Shown here piece by piece: positions 34,705-42,751 of a DNA stretch of 60,164 bases (position 1 is the stretch's first letter; the number at the start of each line of letters is the position of its first letter). The stretch comes from Lachnospiraceae bacterium (GTDB lineage: Bacteria; Bacillota; Clostridia; Lachnospirales; Lachnospiraceae): positions 1-60,164 of the forward strand of contig JAFUKJ010000108.1 in assembly GCA_017467805.1 (NCBI GenBank), given 5' to 3'. Both the position numbers and the translations under genes were made by a program. Below the pieces are notes generated by a model. The model ran no database searches, was not told the DNA's origin, and saw only the letters and a list, made by a program, of their open reading frames with translations.

Positions 34705-36705
34705 CTACTGTGCCGTTCCTTCTCCAAGATAGCTGTCAGTTTTCTCAGCCTCTTCACCAGTAACAGCATCCACCAGCTCTCCAGTCTCAGAATCGACCAC
34801 ATAGTAAGCTCCTGGTCCTAAGACATTCTCTACCTCCTGCTGCTCTGCAACCGTCATATCCTCAGTCTTGGTAATATGCAGATAAGGAAGCACCTCTGTT
34901 AATATATTACGCACAATACCTGTTGCATAATATGCATGGTCCTGCTCTTCTTCGTTTGGTTCATCAATTACAACATAGATTGCTATCTGTGGGTCATTGG
35001 CAGGAGCATGTCCAAGAAAGGATACCACATAATTTGTCTTATCTCTCGGAACCTTCTCCGCGGTTCCTGTCTTACCGCCAATTGCATAACCCGCTGGTCT
35101 TGCTGTTCTACCCGTACCTTCCGCAACAACTGCATTCAGATACTCAAGCATCTGCTGGGAGGTTGTTGCCGATACCGTCTGCTTCAACACTCTCGGCTCA
35201 ATATTTTCTATCGTATCTCCCGATGAATTCAATATCTTATTTACCATATGCGGCTCATAATAATAGCCGCCATTTATAATGGATGAATACGCTGAAATCA
35301 TCTGAATCATTGTCACATTAAAGCCTTGTCCAAAGGATGTTGTCGCGAGTTCAACCGAACGCATGGATTCTTCATTATAAATCAAAGCATCTGTTCTTGG
35401 CTCGCCCACCAAATCAATATTGGTCTTCAAACCTAAGTTAAATATATTCTCAAACTCTAAAATATTACTTTCTCCAATGCTTTCTGCCATTTTCATAAAA
35501 GCAACATTACAAGACTGCTCCAACGAGCCGCTCACATCCAGTATACCATGGCCTCTTCTCAGGTTACATCTCATCGTAGTATCTGCAACGGTGTGATAGC
35601 CTGGACATTCATAGCTCTCATTGCCTTGTATTCTTCCTGTCTCCAAGCCTGTTGCCAAGGTAATCGCCTTTGCTGTTGACCCAGGCTCATAAGTATCAGA
35701 AATACAGAAATTTCTCCATAATTGGTTCAGCGTCTCATAATAAGTCTCTTCCTCTATCATGGTATTAATTTCTTCCTGCGTGTAATACGCCGTCAAATCC
35801 TTTGGATGATTCAAATCATAATTAGGATAACTTGCCATAGCCAATATCTCACCACTATGAATGTCCATAACAATGCATCCCGTATTAGTTGAGCCAAGTC
35901 CTTCACGGTAATAGTCCTTATGCTCCTCATTAAATTGAACAATATATTTTTCCACGATAGACTGTATATTAGCATCAATTGTACTCTGTAAAGTATATCC
36001 GTCAACAGCTGCAACCGTAGTACGCTCTATATTCGAATCATCATTTACATAGCCATACTCCCTGCCATTAGTTCCATTAAGCTCATCGTTATAATATTCC
36101 TCCAAGCCAAAGGTTCCGTTATTATCCGTTCCCGTAAACCCTATGACATCACAGGCAAGCGTACCACTCGGATAATTTCTAATATATTCATCCTCGAACC
36201 AAACACCATGAATATTCTCATTCATGGATTCCATCGTTTCAAAGACCTGTACCTCTTCATAGGTAAGATGCTTTTTTAGTACATAATATTGGGAATTGGG
36301 CTTTGCTTCGATATAATCCATTATTGTTGCTCTATCCAGCCCAAAGCATTCCACCAAAGCATTCACCGTAGGCTGTGTACTGCCCTCATTGGCAAGCATT
36401 ACCTTGCAATCCAATACCACATTATATACCTTCTCACTTACAGCCAGTATAGTACCGTTTCTGTCCGTAATCATTCCACGCTTAAAAGGCAATGTCTTAG
36501 AATCATACTTCTGCTGAGACAGCACCTTTTTCAGATATTCATCATGTTCTTCTGTGGTAAGCATTACTAATCTTACGCTCAAACCCGTAAAAGCCAGCAG
36601 TATGAGTATCCACATAACTCCCAGCTTTTTGTTCTTATGTCTGTCAGCCCGACGTTTCCGAGCCCTTTGATTTCTTCTGTTACTTCTTGTTCTTCCAGTT
36701 GCCAT
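34705..36705 (-). CDS. Class B penicillin-binding transpeptidase (PBP2B/FtsI type)
   Basis: This 666-residue protein has a basic cytosolic end, one transmembrane helix (about 29-50), a pedestal domain and a transpeptidase domain. All three motifs are canonical: S-T-A-K (Ser343, Lys346), S-C-N (398-400) and K-T-G (545-547). A short acidic C-terminal tail follows, with no PASTA repeats. Directly after ftsL, it is the better candidate for the main septal transpeptidase partner of FtsW. The stop is TAG. Confidence 0.94.
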   Translation of the reverse strand: MATGRTRSNRRNQRARKRRADRHKNKKLGVMWILILLAFTGLSVRLVMLTTEEHDEYLKKVLSQQKYDSKTLPFKRGMITDRNGTILAVSEKVYNVVLDCKVMLANEGSTQPTVNALVECFGLDRATIMDYIEAKPNSQYYVLKKHLTYEEVQVFETMESMNENIHGVWFEDEYIRNYPSGTLACDVIGFTGTDNNGTFGLEEYYNDELNGTNGREYGYVNDDSNIERTTVAAVDGYTLQSTIDANIQSIVEKYIVQFNEEHKDYYREGLGSTNTGCIVMDIHSGEILAMASYPNYDLNHPKDLTAYYTQEEINTMIEEETYYETLNQLWRNFCISDTYEPGSTAKAITLATGLETGRIQGNESYECPGYHTVADTTMRCNLRRGHGILDVSGSLEQSCNVAFMKMAESIGESNILEFENIFNLGLKTNIDLVGEPRTDALIYNEESMRSVELATTSFGQGFNVTMIQMISAYSSIINGGYYYEPHMVNKILNSSGDTIENIEPRVLKQTVSATTSQQMLEYLNAVVAEGTGRTARPAGYAIGGKTGTAEKVPRDKTNYVVSFLGHAPANDPQIAIYVVIDEPNEEEQDHAYYATGIVRNILTEVLPYLHITKTEDMTVAEQQEVENVLGPGAYYVVDSETGELVDAVTGEEAEKTDSYLGEGTAQ

Positions 36706-36722
36706 ATTCTATCACCTAGTCC

Positions 36723-37229
36723 CTAGTCAGGAATGTTTCCATACTGTCTTACATAGTCACTGCCTTCACCCGTATATGTGATGACCTGTCCCTCGCTTGC
36801 ATACTTCATCCCTAACTCTTGAATAGCAACTCTTTTTATTTCCTCCAAATCCACATCACTCATAATACGCATATATTCCTCATCATTTGCCAAGCGCATG
36901 CTGTTCAGCTCACTTTCCAATGACGAAATATGGTTCATTCTATTCGTAATGTCTGCCTGTAAATTAACGTATCCTATCAGAACGCCACCCACTACCACAA
37001 TTGACACTGCAATAAATGCAACATATATCATGGATTGTAAAGACACCTTCTTCTTACGTCTACGAATCGTTCGCTCCGTCTCCACTGGTCTGCGCGGTTG
37101 TCGCGGCGCGACCTCAGGTATCTCTTCCAGCTTTCTTACTGTATTTCCATCTATATATATTTGTCGGCTATTAGTACTTCTAGGTGTTTGTCTGTTCGTA
37201 TACGGTGATGACGAACCTACATTTTTCAT
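36723..37229 (-). CDS. ftsL: FtsL-like divisome protein
   Basis: This 168-residue protein has a Pro/Arg-rich cytosolic region (about 1-65), one transmembrane helix (about 66-90) and an extracellular coiled coil (about 90-125, NLQADITNRMNHISSLESEL) of septum-initiator type. Low conservation is normal for FtsL, so the call rests on this architecture and on its position between rsmH and the PBP gene. The cytosolic part is longer than in Bacillus. The stop is TAG. Confidence 0.82.
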   Translation of the reverse strand: MKNVGSSSPYTNRQTPRSTNSRQIYIDGNTVRKLEEIPEVAPRQPRRPVETERTIRRRKKKVSLQSMIYVAFIAVSIVVVGGVLIGYVNLQADITNRMNHISSLESELNSMRLANDEEYMRIMSDVDLEEIKRVAIQELGMKYASEGQVITYTGEGSDYVRQYGNIPD

Positions 37230-37312
37230 AAATCGCTCTCCTCGCTATGACCTATACGGCATTCCCCGCGTGTTACACACATTTCGCCGTCGCTTCCCTG
37301 CTTTTACATCTT

Positions 37313-38248
37313 TTATAGCTTCTCAAATACTCTCAACTTTGCACTCTTTGAGCGTGAGTTTTCCTCAAGCTCCTCTTTACTTGGCAAAATAGGCTTTCTT
37401 GGTGTTGCCTTTCCAAGCGGTGTTTTACCACATACACATACTGGAAACTCCGATGGACATGTACATGGATTCTCTTTGTCTCTGTATATTGTCTTAACAA
37501 TTCTGTCCTCCAAGGAATGGAAGGTAATAATACAAAGTCTTCCACCTGGATTTAACATATCAATAAAATCATCTAACGAATTTCTCAAAACATCTAACTC
37601 GTGATTACATTCAATACGAATCGCCTGAAAGGTTCTCTTGGAAGGATGTCCACCCGTCGCACGCATCTTTGCTGGAATCGCCGCCTTGATTAACTCATTT
37701 AATTCGAAAGTAGTCTCTATCGGCTTAATCTCTCTTGCCTTCACGATATGCTTGGCAATATTCTTCGCAAACTGGTCTTCACCGTAATCTTTGATAATAC
37801 GGTATAAATCTTTCTCTGAATAGTCGTTAACGATGTCCTTTGCCGTTAAGCTTTGTCTTTGGTCCATTCGCATATCTAATGCTGTATCATAATTGTAAGT
37901 AAAGCCTCTCTCGACAGTGTCTAGCTGATATGACGAAACGCCCAAATCCAATACAATTCCATCAACCTTCTCAACACCGATTTCTGATAAAGCCGCCTTA
38001 GCATTGCAATAATTATTACGAATAATGGTTACCTTATCTCCAAATTCTTCTAATCTTGCACTTGCCGCCTTAATCGCATCTGCATCCTGGTCAATTCCAA
38101 TGAATCTTCCTTTATCACTCAGTCTCTTGCAAACATGGTAAGCATGTCCGCCTCCCCCCAGTGTACCATCCAGATAAGTTCCATCAGGCTTTATGTTCAG
38201 TGATTCAATTACTTCATCTAATAAAACTGATTTATGTTTGAATTCCAT
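37313..38248 (-). CDS. rsmH: 16S rRNA (cytosine-1402-N4)-methyltransferase RsmH
   Basis: RsmH (MraW) methylates N4 of C1402 in the ribosomal P site. The 311 residues include the SAM-binding [10 protein letters not shown] near 28-37, GIDQDADAI near 55, and the [10 protein letters not shown] block near 101-110. The C-terminus contains a CxC-rich loop ([13 protein letters not shown]) seen in Firmicute members. It is 25 bp downstream of mraZ and starts with ATG behind an AAGG-type site. Confidence 0.97.
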   Translation of the reverse strand: MEFKHKSVLLDEVIESLNIKPDGTYLDGTLGGGGHAYHVCKRLSDKGRFIGIDQDADAIKAASARLEEFGDKVTIIRNNYCNAKAALSEIGVEKVDGIVLDLGVSSYQLDTVERGFTYNYDTALDMRMDQRQSLTAKDIVNDYSEKDLYRIIKDYGEDQFAKNIAKHIVKAREIKPIETTFELNELIKAAIPAKMRATGGHPSKRTFQAIRIECNHELDVLRNSLDDFIDMLNPGGRLCIITFHSLEDRIVKTIYRDKENPCTCPSEFPVCVCGKTPLGKATPRKPILPSKEELEENSRSKSAKLRVFEKL

Positions 38249-38273
38249 ATCTTTCTACGTTCTCCTTCATTCA

Positions 38274-38705
38274 TTAAATCATAAGCCCAAGCTCTGACAT
38301 ATGTTCTGCAATGTCTTCCATATCATCGTATTCAGAAGCCTCTTCCCATCTCTGCTTACTCCAGATTTCAATTCGACTTGCTACACCAACCAGTACAACC
38401 TCTTTATCAAGTTCTGCAAATTCTCGCAATACTGACGGCACAAGGATTCTTCCTTGCTTGTCCACCTCAACGCTTGCTGCTCCTGCCAGGAAAAAACGTA
38501 CAAATTTACGTGAATCCTTATTCATAAGCGGTAGGTTCTTAAGCTTCTCCTCAAAGGCAGCCCACTCATGGTTATCATACACAAATAAGCAGCCATCCAA
38601 TCCCTTCGTTACAACAAATTCATCACCAAGTACCTCTCTGAATTTGGAAGGAATAATAAGCCTGCCCTTAGCGTCGATTGTATGATTGTATTCACCCATA
38701 AACAT
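38274..38705 (-). CDS. mraZ: Transcriptional regulator MraZ
   Basis: From the canonical start [16 protein letters not shown] this is 143 residues with two SpoVT/AbrB-like swapped-hairpin halves ([14 protein letters not shown] and [14 protein letters not shown]). MraZ binds repeated boxes in its own promoter and controls the dcw operon. A longer frame to 38741 would read through the MraZ boxes, while the ATG at 38705 has GGGAG 9 bases upstream, so the shorter start is right. Confidence 0.96.
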   Translation of the reverse strand: MFMGEYNHTIDAKGRLIIPSKFREVLGDEFVVTKGLDGCLFVYDNHEWAAFEEKLKNLPLMNKDSRKFVRFFLAGAASVEVDKQGRILVPSVLREFAELDKEVVLVGVASRIEIWSKQRWEEASEYDDMEDIAEHMSELGLMI

Positions 38706-38717
38706 GGCAATCATCTC

Positions 38718-38754
38718 CCACTTTGAACCACTTTGTTCCACTTTCCACCACTTT
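38718..38754 (-). promoter_or_regulatory. MraZ operator: four AAAGTGG boxes at 10-bp spacing
   Basis: On the minus strand four exact copies of AAAGTGG, each with a 3-base spacer, occur at 38718-38724, 38728-38734, 38738-38744 and 38748-38754. The perfect 10-bp period places all boxes on one helix face. This matches the known MraZ recognition pattern of tandem AAAGTG repeats. They lie between the predicted -10 box and the mraZ start, so binding would block transcription. Confidence 0.88.
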
Positions 38755-38761
38755 TAACTAC

Positions 38762-38790
38762 ATTTTACATGACTTTATATAAAATAACAA
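38762..38790 (-). promoter_or_regulatory. Promoter of the dcw (mraZ) operon
   Basis: On the minus strand TTGTTA is followed by 17 bases and TAAAAT, ending just before the first MraZ box. An alternative TTGAAT/ATATAA pair slightly upstream also fits, so the exact start is uncertain. Confidence 0.55.
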
Positions 38791-38885
38791 GCATTATATT
38801 CAATTTTTATTGGTAAATAATGTGTTCGTATTGTTCAAAAAACAATATTTTTCTTTTATTTGTTTCTCATTTGCATAATTTCGTG

Positions 38886-38914
38886 TTGACAAAGCGCAGC
38901 TTGCTTCATATAAT
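38886..38914 (+). promoter_or_regulatory. Consensus promoter for the riboflavin operon
   Basis: Perfect TTGACA, 17 bases, perfect TATAAT. The start would fall near 38921, about 15 bases before the FMN aptamer. A full-consensus promoter is expected where control is by riboswitch. Confidence 0.9.
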
Positions 38915-38935
38915 ATGTCTGTAAATTGAATAATG

Positions 38936-39042
38936 TCTTCAGGGCAGGGTGCAATTCCCTACCGGTGGTATAGCCCACGAGCCGCAAGGCATGATTCGGT
39001 GTAACTCCGAAGCCGACAGTACAGTCTGGATGAAAGAAGATT
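38936..39042 (+). promoter_or_regulatory. FMN riboswitch (RFN element)
   Basis: The conserved RFN blocks occur in order: AGGGCAGGGTGCAATTCCCT, ACCGGTGGTATAGCCC, GAGCC, GATTCGGTGTAACTCCGAAGCCGACAGT, and AGTCTGGATGAAAGAAGAT. The flanking TCTTC and GAAGA segments pair as P1. The aptamer binds FMN and lowers ribD-ribE-ribBA-ribH expression. Downstream, CACAGAGTA/TACTCTGTG (39049-39071) can alternatively pair with the terminator strand, giving the switching helix. Confidence 0.96.
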
Positions 39043-39083
39043 ATGATACACAGAGTACCTACTACTCTGTGCTAATATCGTTG

Positions 39084-39113
39084 CTCTGGTATTTTGTGTA
39101 CCAGAGTTTTTTA
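39084..39113 (+). terminator. Riboswitch-controlled terminator
   Basis: An 8-bp stem (39084-39091 with 39099-39106) with a 7-base loop is followed by TTTTTTATTT. The 3' arm (CAGAGT) is complementary to ACTCTG in the preceding hairpin, giving a plausible antiterminator. Confidence 0.85.
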
Positions 39114-39145
39114 TTTATAGGAATACCTATATACTTTTTTGCGTT

Positions 39146-39180
39146 GCCCTGAACATATCGTTCAGGGCTTTTGTTTTTTA
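39146..39180 (+). terminator. Second terminator in the riboflavin leader, just before ribD
   Basis: A perfect 9-bp stem (39146-39154 with 39160-39168, GCCCTGAAC/GTTCAGGGC) with a 5-base loop is followed by TTTTGTTTTTTATTT. It ends 3-4 bases before the ribD ribosome binding site, so the operon leader carries two intrinsic terminators in series. Confidence 0.85.
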
Positions 39181-39193
39181 TTTGGAGGAAACT

Positions 39194-40300
39194 ATGAAAG
39201 ACAAAGAATTTATGAAAATCGCCTTACAACTGGCGAAAAACGGTTGGGGCAACACCTCCCCTAATCCAATGGTAGGTGCTGTCATTGTAAAGAACGATGA
39301 AATCATCGGTCAGGGCTGGCACGAGGAATATGGCAAGCTACATGCCGAACGAAATGCACTGGCAGCCTGCACTGCCAATCCCCAAGATGCAACCATGTAT
39401 GTAACACTAGAACCCTGCTGCCACCATGGCAAACAGCCACCTTGTATAGATGCCATCATTGGTGCAGGCATCAGACGCGTAGTAATTGGTTCCACTGATC
39501 CTAATCCCCTCGTTAGTGGAAAAGGCATACGCATCCTAAAAGAACACGGTATCGAAGTTACTCAAAATGTACTCAAATCCGACTGTGACCGACTGAACGA
39601 AATCTTTTTCCATTTCATCAAAACAAAAACTCCCTTTGTCACGATGAAATATGCTATGACCATGGACGGCAAAATCGCTACTATAACTGGTGAGTCCAAA
39701 TGGATTACTGGCGAAACAGCAAGATTACATGTACATAAACAAAGGCATCGGCACAAAGCTATCATGGTTGGCGTCGGCACAGTTCTTGCAGATGATCCGC
39801 TCCTAACCTGCCGCATAGATGGCGGACGTAATCCTATTCGTGTTATATGCGACTCCAAGCTGCGCACTCCTTTGTCTGCGCAAGTGGTAACTACAGCCAA
39901 GCAATTTCCTACAATCATTGCAACCACTTGTAATGAGCAGAAAAAATGGGTACCTTACGAAGAACAAGGATGCCAGATTCTCGCTGTTGATGCACTGAAT
40001 CAGCATGTAAATTTACAACAGCTTATGAAGCTATTAGGGCAAATGCAGATTGACAGTATTCTACTCGAGGGTGGAGGCACCTTGAACTGGTCCGCATTAG
40101 AAAGCGGTATCGTTCAAAAGCTTCATACCTACATTGCTCCCAAGATATTCGGAGGGCAGCTTTCTCAAAGTCCTGTCGGCGGCCTCGGTGTTCAAATTCC
40201 TTCTACTGCATTTTTGTTGCAAAACAGTTCTATCACCCAGCTCGGTGAAGACTTTTTGATAGAAAGTGAGGTACGTCCAAATGTTTACAGGAATTATTGA
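39194..40300 (+). CDS. ribD: Bifunctional riboflavin deaminase/reductase RibD
   Basis: This 368-residue enzyme carries out steps two and three of riboflavin synthesis. The N-terminal deaminase (about 1-145) has zinc ligands in HAE (His50, catalytic Glu52) and in EPCCHHGKQPPC (Cys75, Cys84). The C-terminal reductase (about 146-368) has KYAMTMDGKIAT and the NADPH-binding LLEGGGTLN block. GGAGG lies 5 bases before the ATG. Its end overlaps ribE by 20 bases. Confidence 0.97.
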   Translation: MKDKEFMKIALQLAKNGWGNTSPNPMVGAVIVKNDEIIGQGWHEEYGKLHAERNALAACTANPQDATMYVTLEPCCHHGKQPPCIDAIIGAGIRRVVIGSTDPNPLVSGKGIRILKEHGIEVTQNVLKSDCDRLNEIFFHFIKTKTPFVTMKYAMTMDGKIATITGESKWITGETARLHVHKQRHRHKAIMVGVGTVLADDPLLTCRIDGGRNPIRVICDSKLRTPLSAQVVTTAKQFPTIIATTCNEQKKWVPYEEQGCQILAVDALNQHVNLQQLMKLLGQMQIDSILLEGGGTLNWSALESGIVQKLHTYIAPKIFGGQLSQSPVGGLGVQIPSTAFLLQNSSITQLGEDFLIESEVRPNVYRNY

Positions 40301-40931
40301 GGAAGTCGGTATAGTTACTCAAATCACTCACCTGAAGGACTCCGCTGTCCTAACCATTAGTGCCAATAAAGTTCTTGAAGGAACAAAAGTCGGCGACAGC
40401 ATTGCCGTCAACGGAATCTGTCTTACTGTCACCACCCTTACAAACGACAGCTTTACAGCAGATGTGATGCACGAAACCCTAAATCGCTCTTCGCTTACAC
40501 AGCTTACAAGCAAAACTCATGTGAATCTGGAACGCGCCATGGCTGCCACTGGAAGATTCGGTGGGCATATTGTGTTAGGTCATGTTGACGGCATCGGAAC
40601 CATTACCAATATAAGGCGTGACAGCATCGCAATTTGGTTCACTATCCAAACCACGCCAGAGCTTATGCGATTTGTTGTCGAAAAAGGCTCCATTACAATA
40701 GATGGCATCAGCTTAACCGTTGCCAAGGTTGGGAATACAGATTTTTCTATATCCGCTATCCCCCACACCGTCGCGCAAACAGTTCTATCCAAACGACGAG
40801 TTGGAAGTATTGTTAATCTTGAAACCGACATAATTGGAAAATATGTAGAGAAGTTCTTAACCTATAACCACCATGAAGCTCCCAAAAGCACGATTACCAA
40901 AGACCTTCTCTCAAGGTATGGTTTTACCTGA
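40281..40931 (+). CDS. ribE: Riboflavin synthase alpha chain
   Basis: This enzyme dismutates two lumazine molecules to riboflavin. The 216 residues begin [10 protein letters not shown], the family hallmark, and consist of two similar beta-barrel halves (about 1-97 and 98-200) with paired motifs [13 protein letters not shown] and [13 protein letters not shown]. It starts inside the end of ribD (20-bp overlap), so translation is coupled. Confidence 0.97.
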   Translation: MFTGIIEEVGIVTQITHLKDSAVLTISANKVLEGTKVGDSIAVNGICLTVTTLTNDSFTADVMHETLNRSSLTQLTSKTHVNLERAMAATGRFGGHIVLGHVDGIGTITNIRRDSIAIWFTIQTTPELMRFVVEKGSITIDGISLTVAKVGNTDFSISAIPHTVAQTVLSKRRVGSIVNLETDIIGKYVEKFLTYNHHEAPKSTITKDLLSRYGFT

Positions 40932-40978
40932 TTTTCCAGCCAACACACTCTAGATTATTTAGAAAGGAAATCTTGATT

Positions 40979-42181
40979 ATGAATAGATATAACACAATTG
41001 AAGAAGCTCTCGAAGATTTGAGTAAAGGGAAAATTATTCTTGTTACAGATGATGAGAATCGTGAAAACGAAGGAGATTTTATCTGTGCTGCAGAATTTGC
41101 CACCACGGAAAATATTAATTTCATGGCAACACATGGAAAAGGACTCATCTGTATGCCTATGGCCGAGCCTTATATCCAGAAGCTGCAAATTCCACAGATG
41201 GTGCAGCACAACAGCGATAATCACGAAACAGCCTTCACAGTCTCTATCGACCATGTATCCACAACCACAGGTATCTCGGCATATGAGCGTTCCGTAACCG
41301 CTATAGCATGTGTTGACGAATCCGCTTCTCCCGCAGATTTTCGTCGTCCTGGCCATATGTTTCCGCTCCTTGCCAAGAAAAACGGAGTCCTAGAACGCGC
41401 TGGACACACAGAAGCAACTGTTGACCTATGCCGTCTGGCAGGACTCAAGGAATGTGGACTTTGCTGTGAAATCATGCGTGAAGACGGTACCATGATGCGC
41501 ACAGATGAGTTAGCAGGATTTGCAGAAAAATATGATTTAAAATTTATCACTATTCGTCAATTGCAGGAGTATAGGAAGTGCCACGAGTGTTTAGTAGACC
41601 GTATTGAAGATGTTAAAATGCCTACCAAATATGGAGAATTCACGGCTTGCGGATTTGTGAACCGCTTAAACGGTGAGCATCATGTTGCGCTAGTCAAAGG
41701 AGACATTGGCGATGGAAAGGACGTATTATGCCGTGTTCATTCCGAATGTCTGACAGGTGACACCTTCGGTTCTTTACGTTGCGATTGCGGCCAGCAGCTC
41801 TCTGCTGCCATGTCCCAAATCGAAAGAGAAGGCCGAGGCATCCTACTCTACATGCGCCAGGAAGGCAGAGGGATTGGTCTTATCAACAAGCTAAAAGCTT
41901 ATAAGCTGCAAGAAGAAGGCATGGATACCTTAGACGCTAATCTTGCGCTTGGCTTCGCCGGTGATGAAAGAGAATATTATATTGGCGCACAGATTTTAAA
42001 GGAGCTTGGTGTTAACAGCATCCGCTTATTAACCAACAATCCCGACAAAGTCTATCAGCTCTCAGAATTTGGTTTGGAAATTACCGAGCGCGTGCCAATA
42101 CAAATGGAAGCTACCACACATGATTTATTTTATTTAGTTACTAAGAAAAACCGTATGGGACATATATTAAGATATGAATAA
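40979..42181 (+). CDS. ribBA: Bifunctional DHBP synthase / GTP cyclohydrolase II RibBA
   Basis: The 400-residue fusion supplies both branches of the pathway. The N-terminal RibB domain (about 1-202) has [10 protein letters not shown] and the HTEA motif. The C-terminal RibA domain has zinc cysteines in [18 protein letters not shown] and the catalytic [11 protein letters not shown]. The ATG at 40979 is 10 bases after AAAGGA. A TTG two codons upstream is a possible alternative. Confidence 0.97.
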   Translation: MNRYNTIEEALEDLSKGKIILVTDDENRENEGDFICAAEFATTENINFMATHGKGLICMPMAEPYIQKLQIPQMVQHNSDNHETAFTVSIDHVSTTTGISAYERSVTAIACVDESASPADFRRPGHMFPLLAKKNGVLERAGHTEATVDLCRLAGLKECGLCCEIMREDGTMMRTDELAGFAEKYDLKFITIRQLQEYRKCHECLVDRIEDVKMPTKYGEFTACGFVNRLNGEHHVALVKGDIGDGKDVLCRVHSECLTGDTFGSLRCDCGQQLSAAMSQIEREGRGILLYMRQEGRGIGLINKLKAYKLQEEGMDTLDANLALGFAGDEREYYIGAQILKELGVNSIRLLTNNPDKVYQLSEFGLEITERVPIQMEATTHDLFYLVTKKNRMGHILRYE

Positions 42182-42205
42182 ATATAGAAAGAAGAGGTTA
42201 TTTAC

Positions 42206-42673
42206 ATGAAAACATTTGAAGGAAAGCTTGTATCAAAAGAAATTAAAGTAGGAATTGTTGCTGCCAGATTCAACGAGTTCATTACATCCAAGCTCTTAGG
42301 CGGCGCTATTGACGGCTTAGTACGACATGACGTTAGCGAGGACAATATCCATGTTGCATGGGTACCTGGCGCATTCGAAATCCCTCTCATCGCCTCCAAA
42401 ATGGCTAAGAGCAGAAAATACGATGCCATTATCTGTCTTGGCGCAGTCATTCGTGGCTCCACTACTCACTACGATTATGTATGTAATGAAGTATCAAAAG
42501 GCATTGCTTCTGTGTCACTCGAGAGCGATATTCCTGTTATGTTCGGTGTTCTTACTACTGAAAATATTGAACAGGCTATCGAAAGAGCTGGCTCTAAGGC
42601 AGGCAACAAAGGCTATGACTGTGCTGTAGGTGCTATTGAAATGGTAAATTTAATTCGAGAGATAGAGGGGTAA
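42206..42673 (+). CDS. ribH: 6,7-dimethyl-8-ribityllumazine synthase
   Basis: RibH condenses the RibA/RibD-derived pyrimidine with DHBP to lumazine and forms an icosahedral or pentameric shell. The 155 residues contain [32 protein letters not shown] with the catalytic His, and [33 protein letters not shown] lies upstream of the ATG. It is the last gene of the FMN-controlled operon and converges on polC. Confidence 0.97.
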   Translation: MKTFEGKLVSKEIKVGIVAARFNEFITSKLLGGAIDGLVRHDVSEDNIHVAWVPGAFEIPLIASKMAKSRKYDAIICLGAVIRGSTTHYDYVCNEVSKGIASVSLESDIPVMFGVLTTENIEQAIERAGSKAGNKGYDCAVGAIEMVNLIREIEG

Positions 42674-42706
42674 GTTGCTGCTCCTTCAAGAGATAGCACA
42701 TATAAA

Positions 42707-42738
42707 GCTACACAAACTACTCACGTAGCTTGTGTAGC
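42707..42738. terminator. Hairpin between convergent ribH and polC
   Basis: A 9-bp stem (42707-42715 with 42730-42738) contains a small inner pairing. On the minus strand it is followed by TTTATATG, so it more clearly serves polC. No U-run follows on the plus strand. Confidence 0.6.
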
Positions 42739-42751
42739 CCTAATACATTGT

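Noticed and set aside
38706-38741. Upstream ATG for mraZ
   Set aside because: It would translate through the MraZ operator repeats and lacks a ribosome binding site. The family start [11 protein letters not shown] is downstream.
38718-38754. Short direct repeats as a CRISPR-like or iteron array
   Set aside because: The unit is only 10 bp and matches MraZ boxes in front of mraZ. There are no spacers, cas genes or replication genes.
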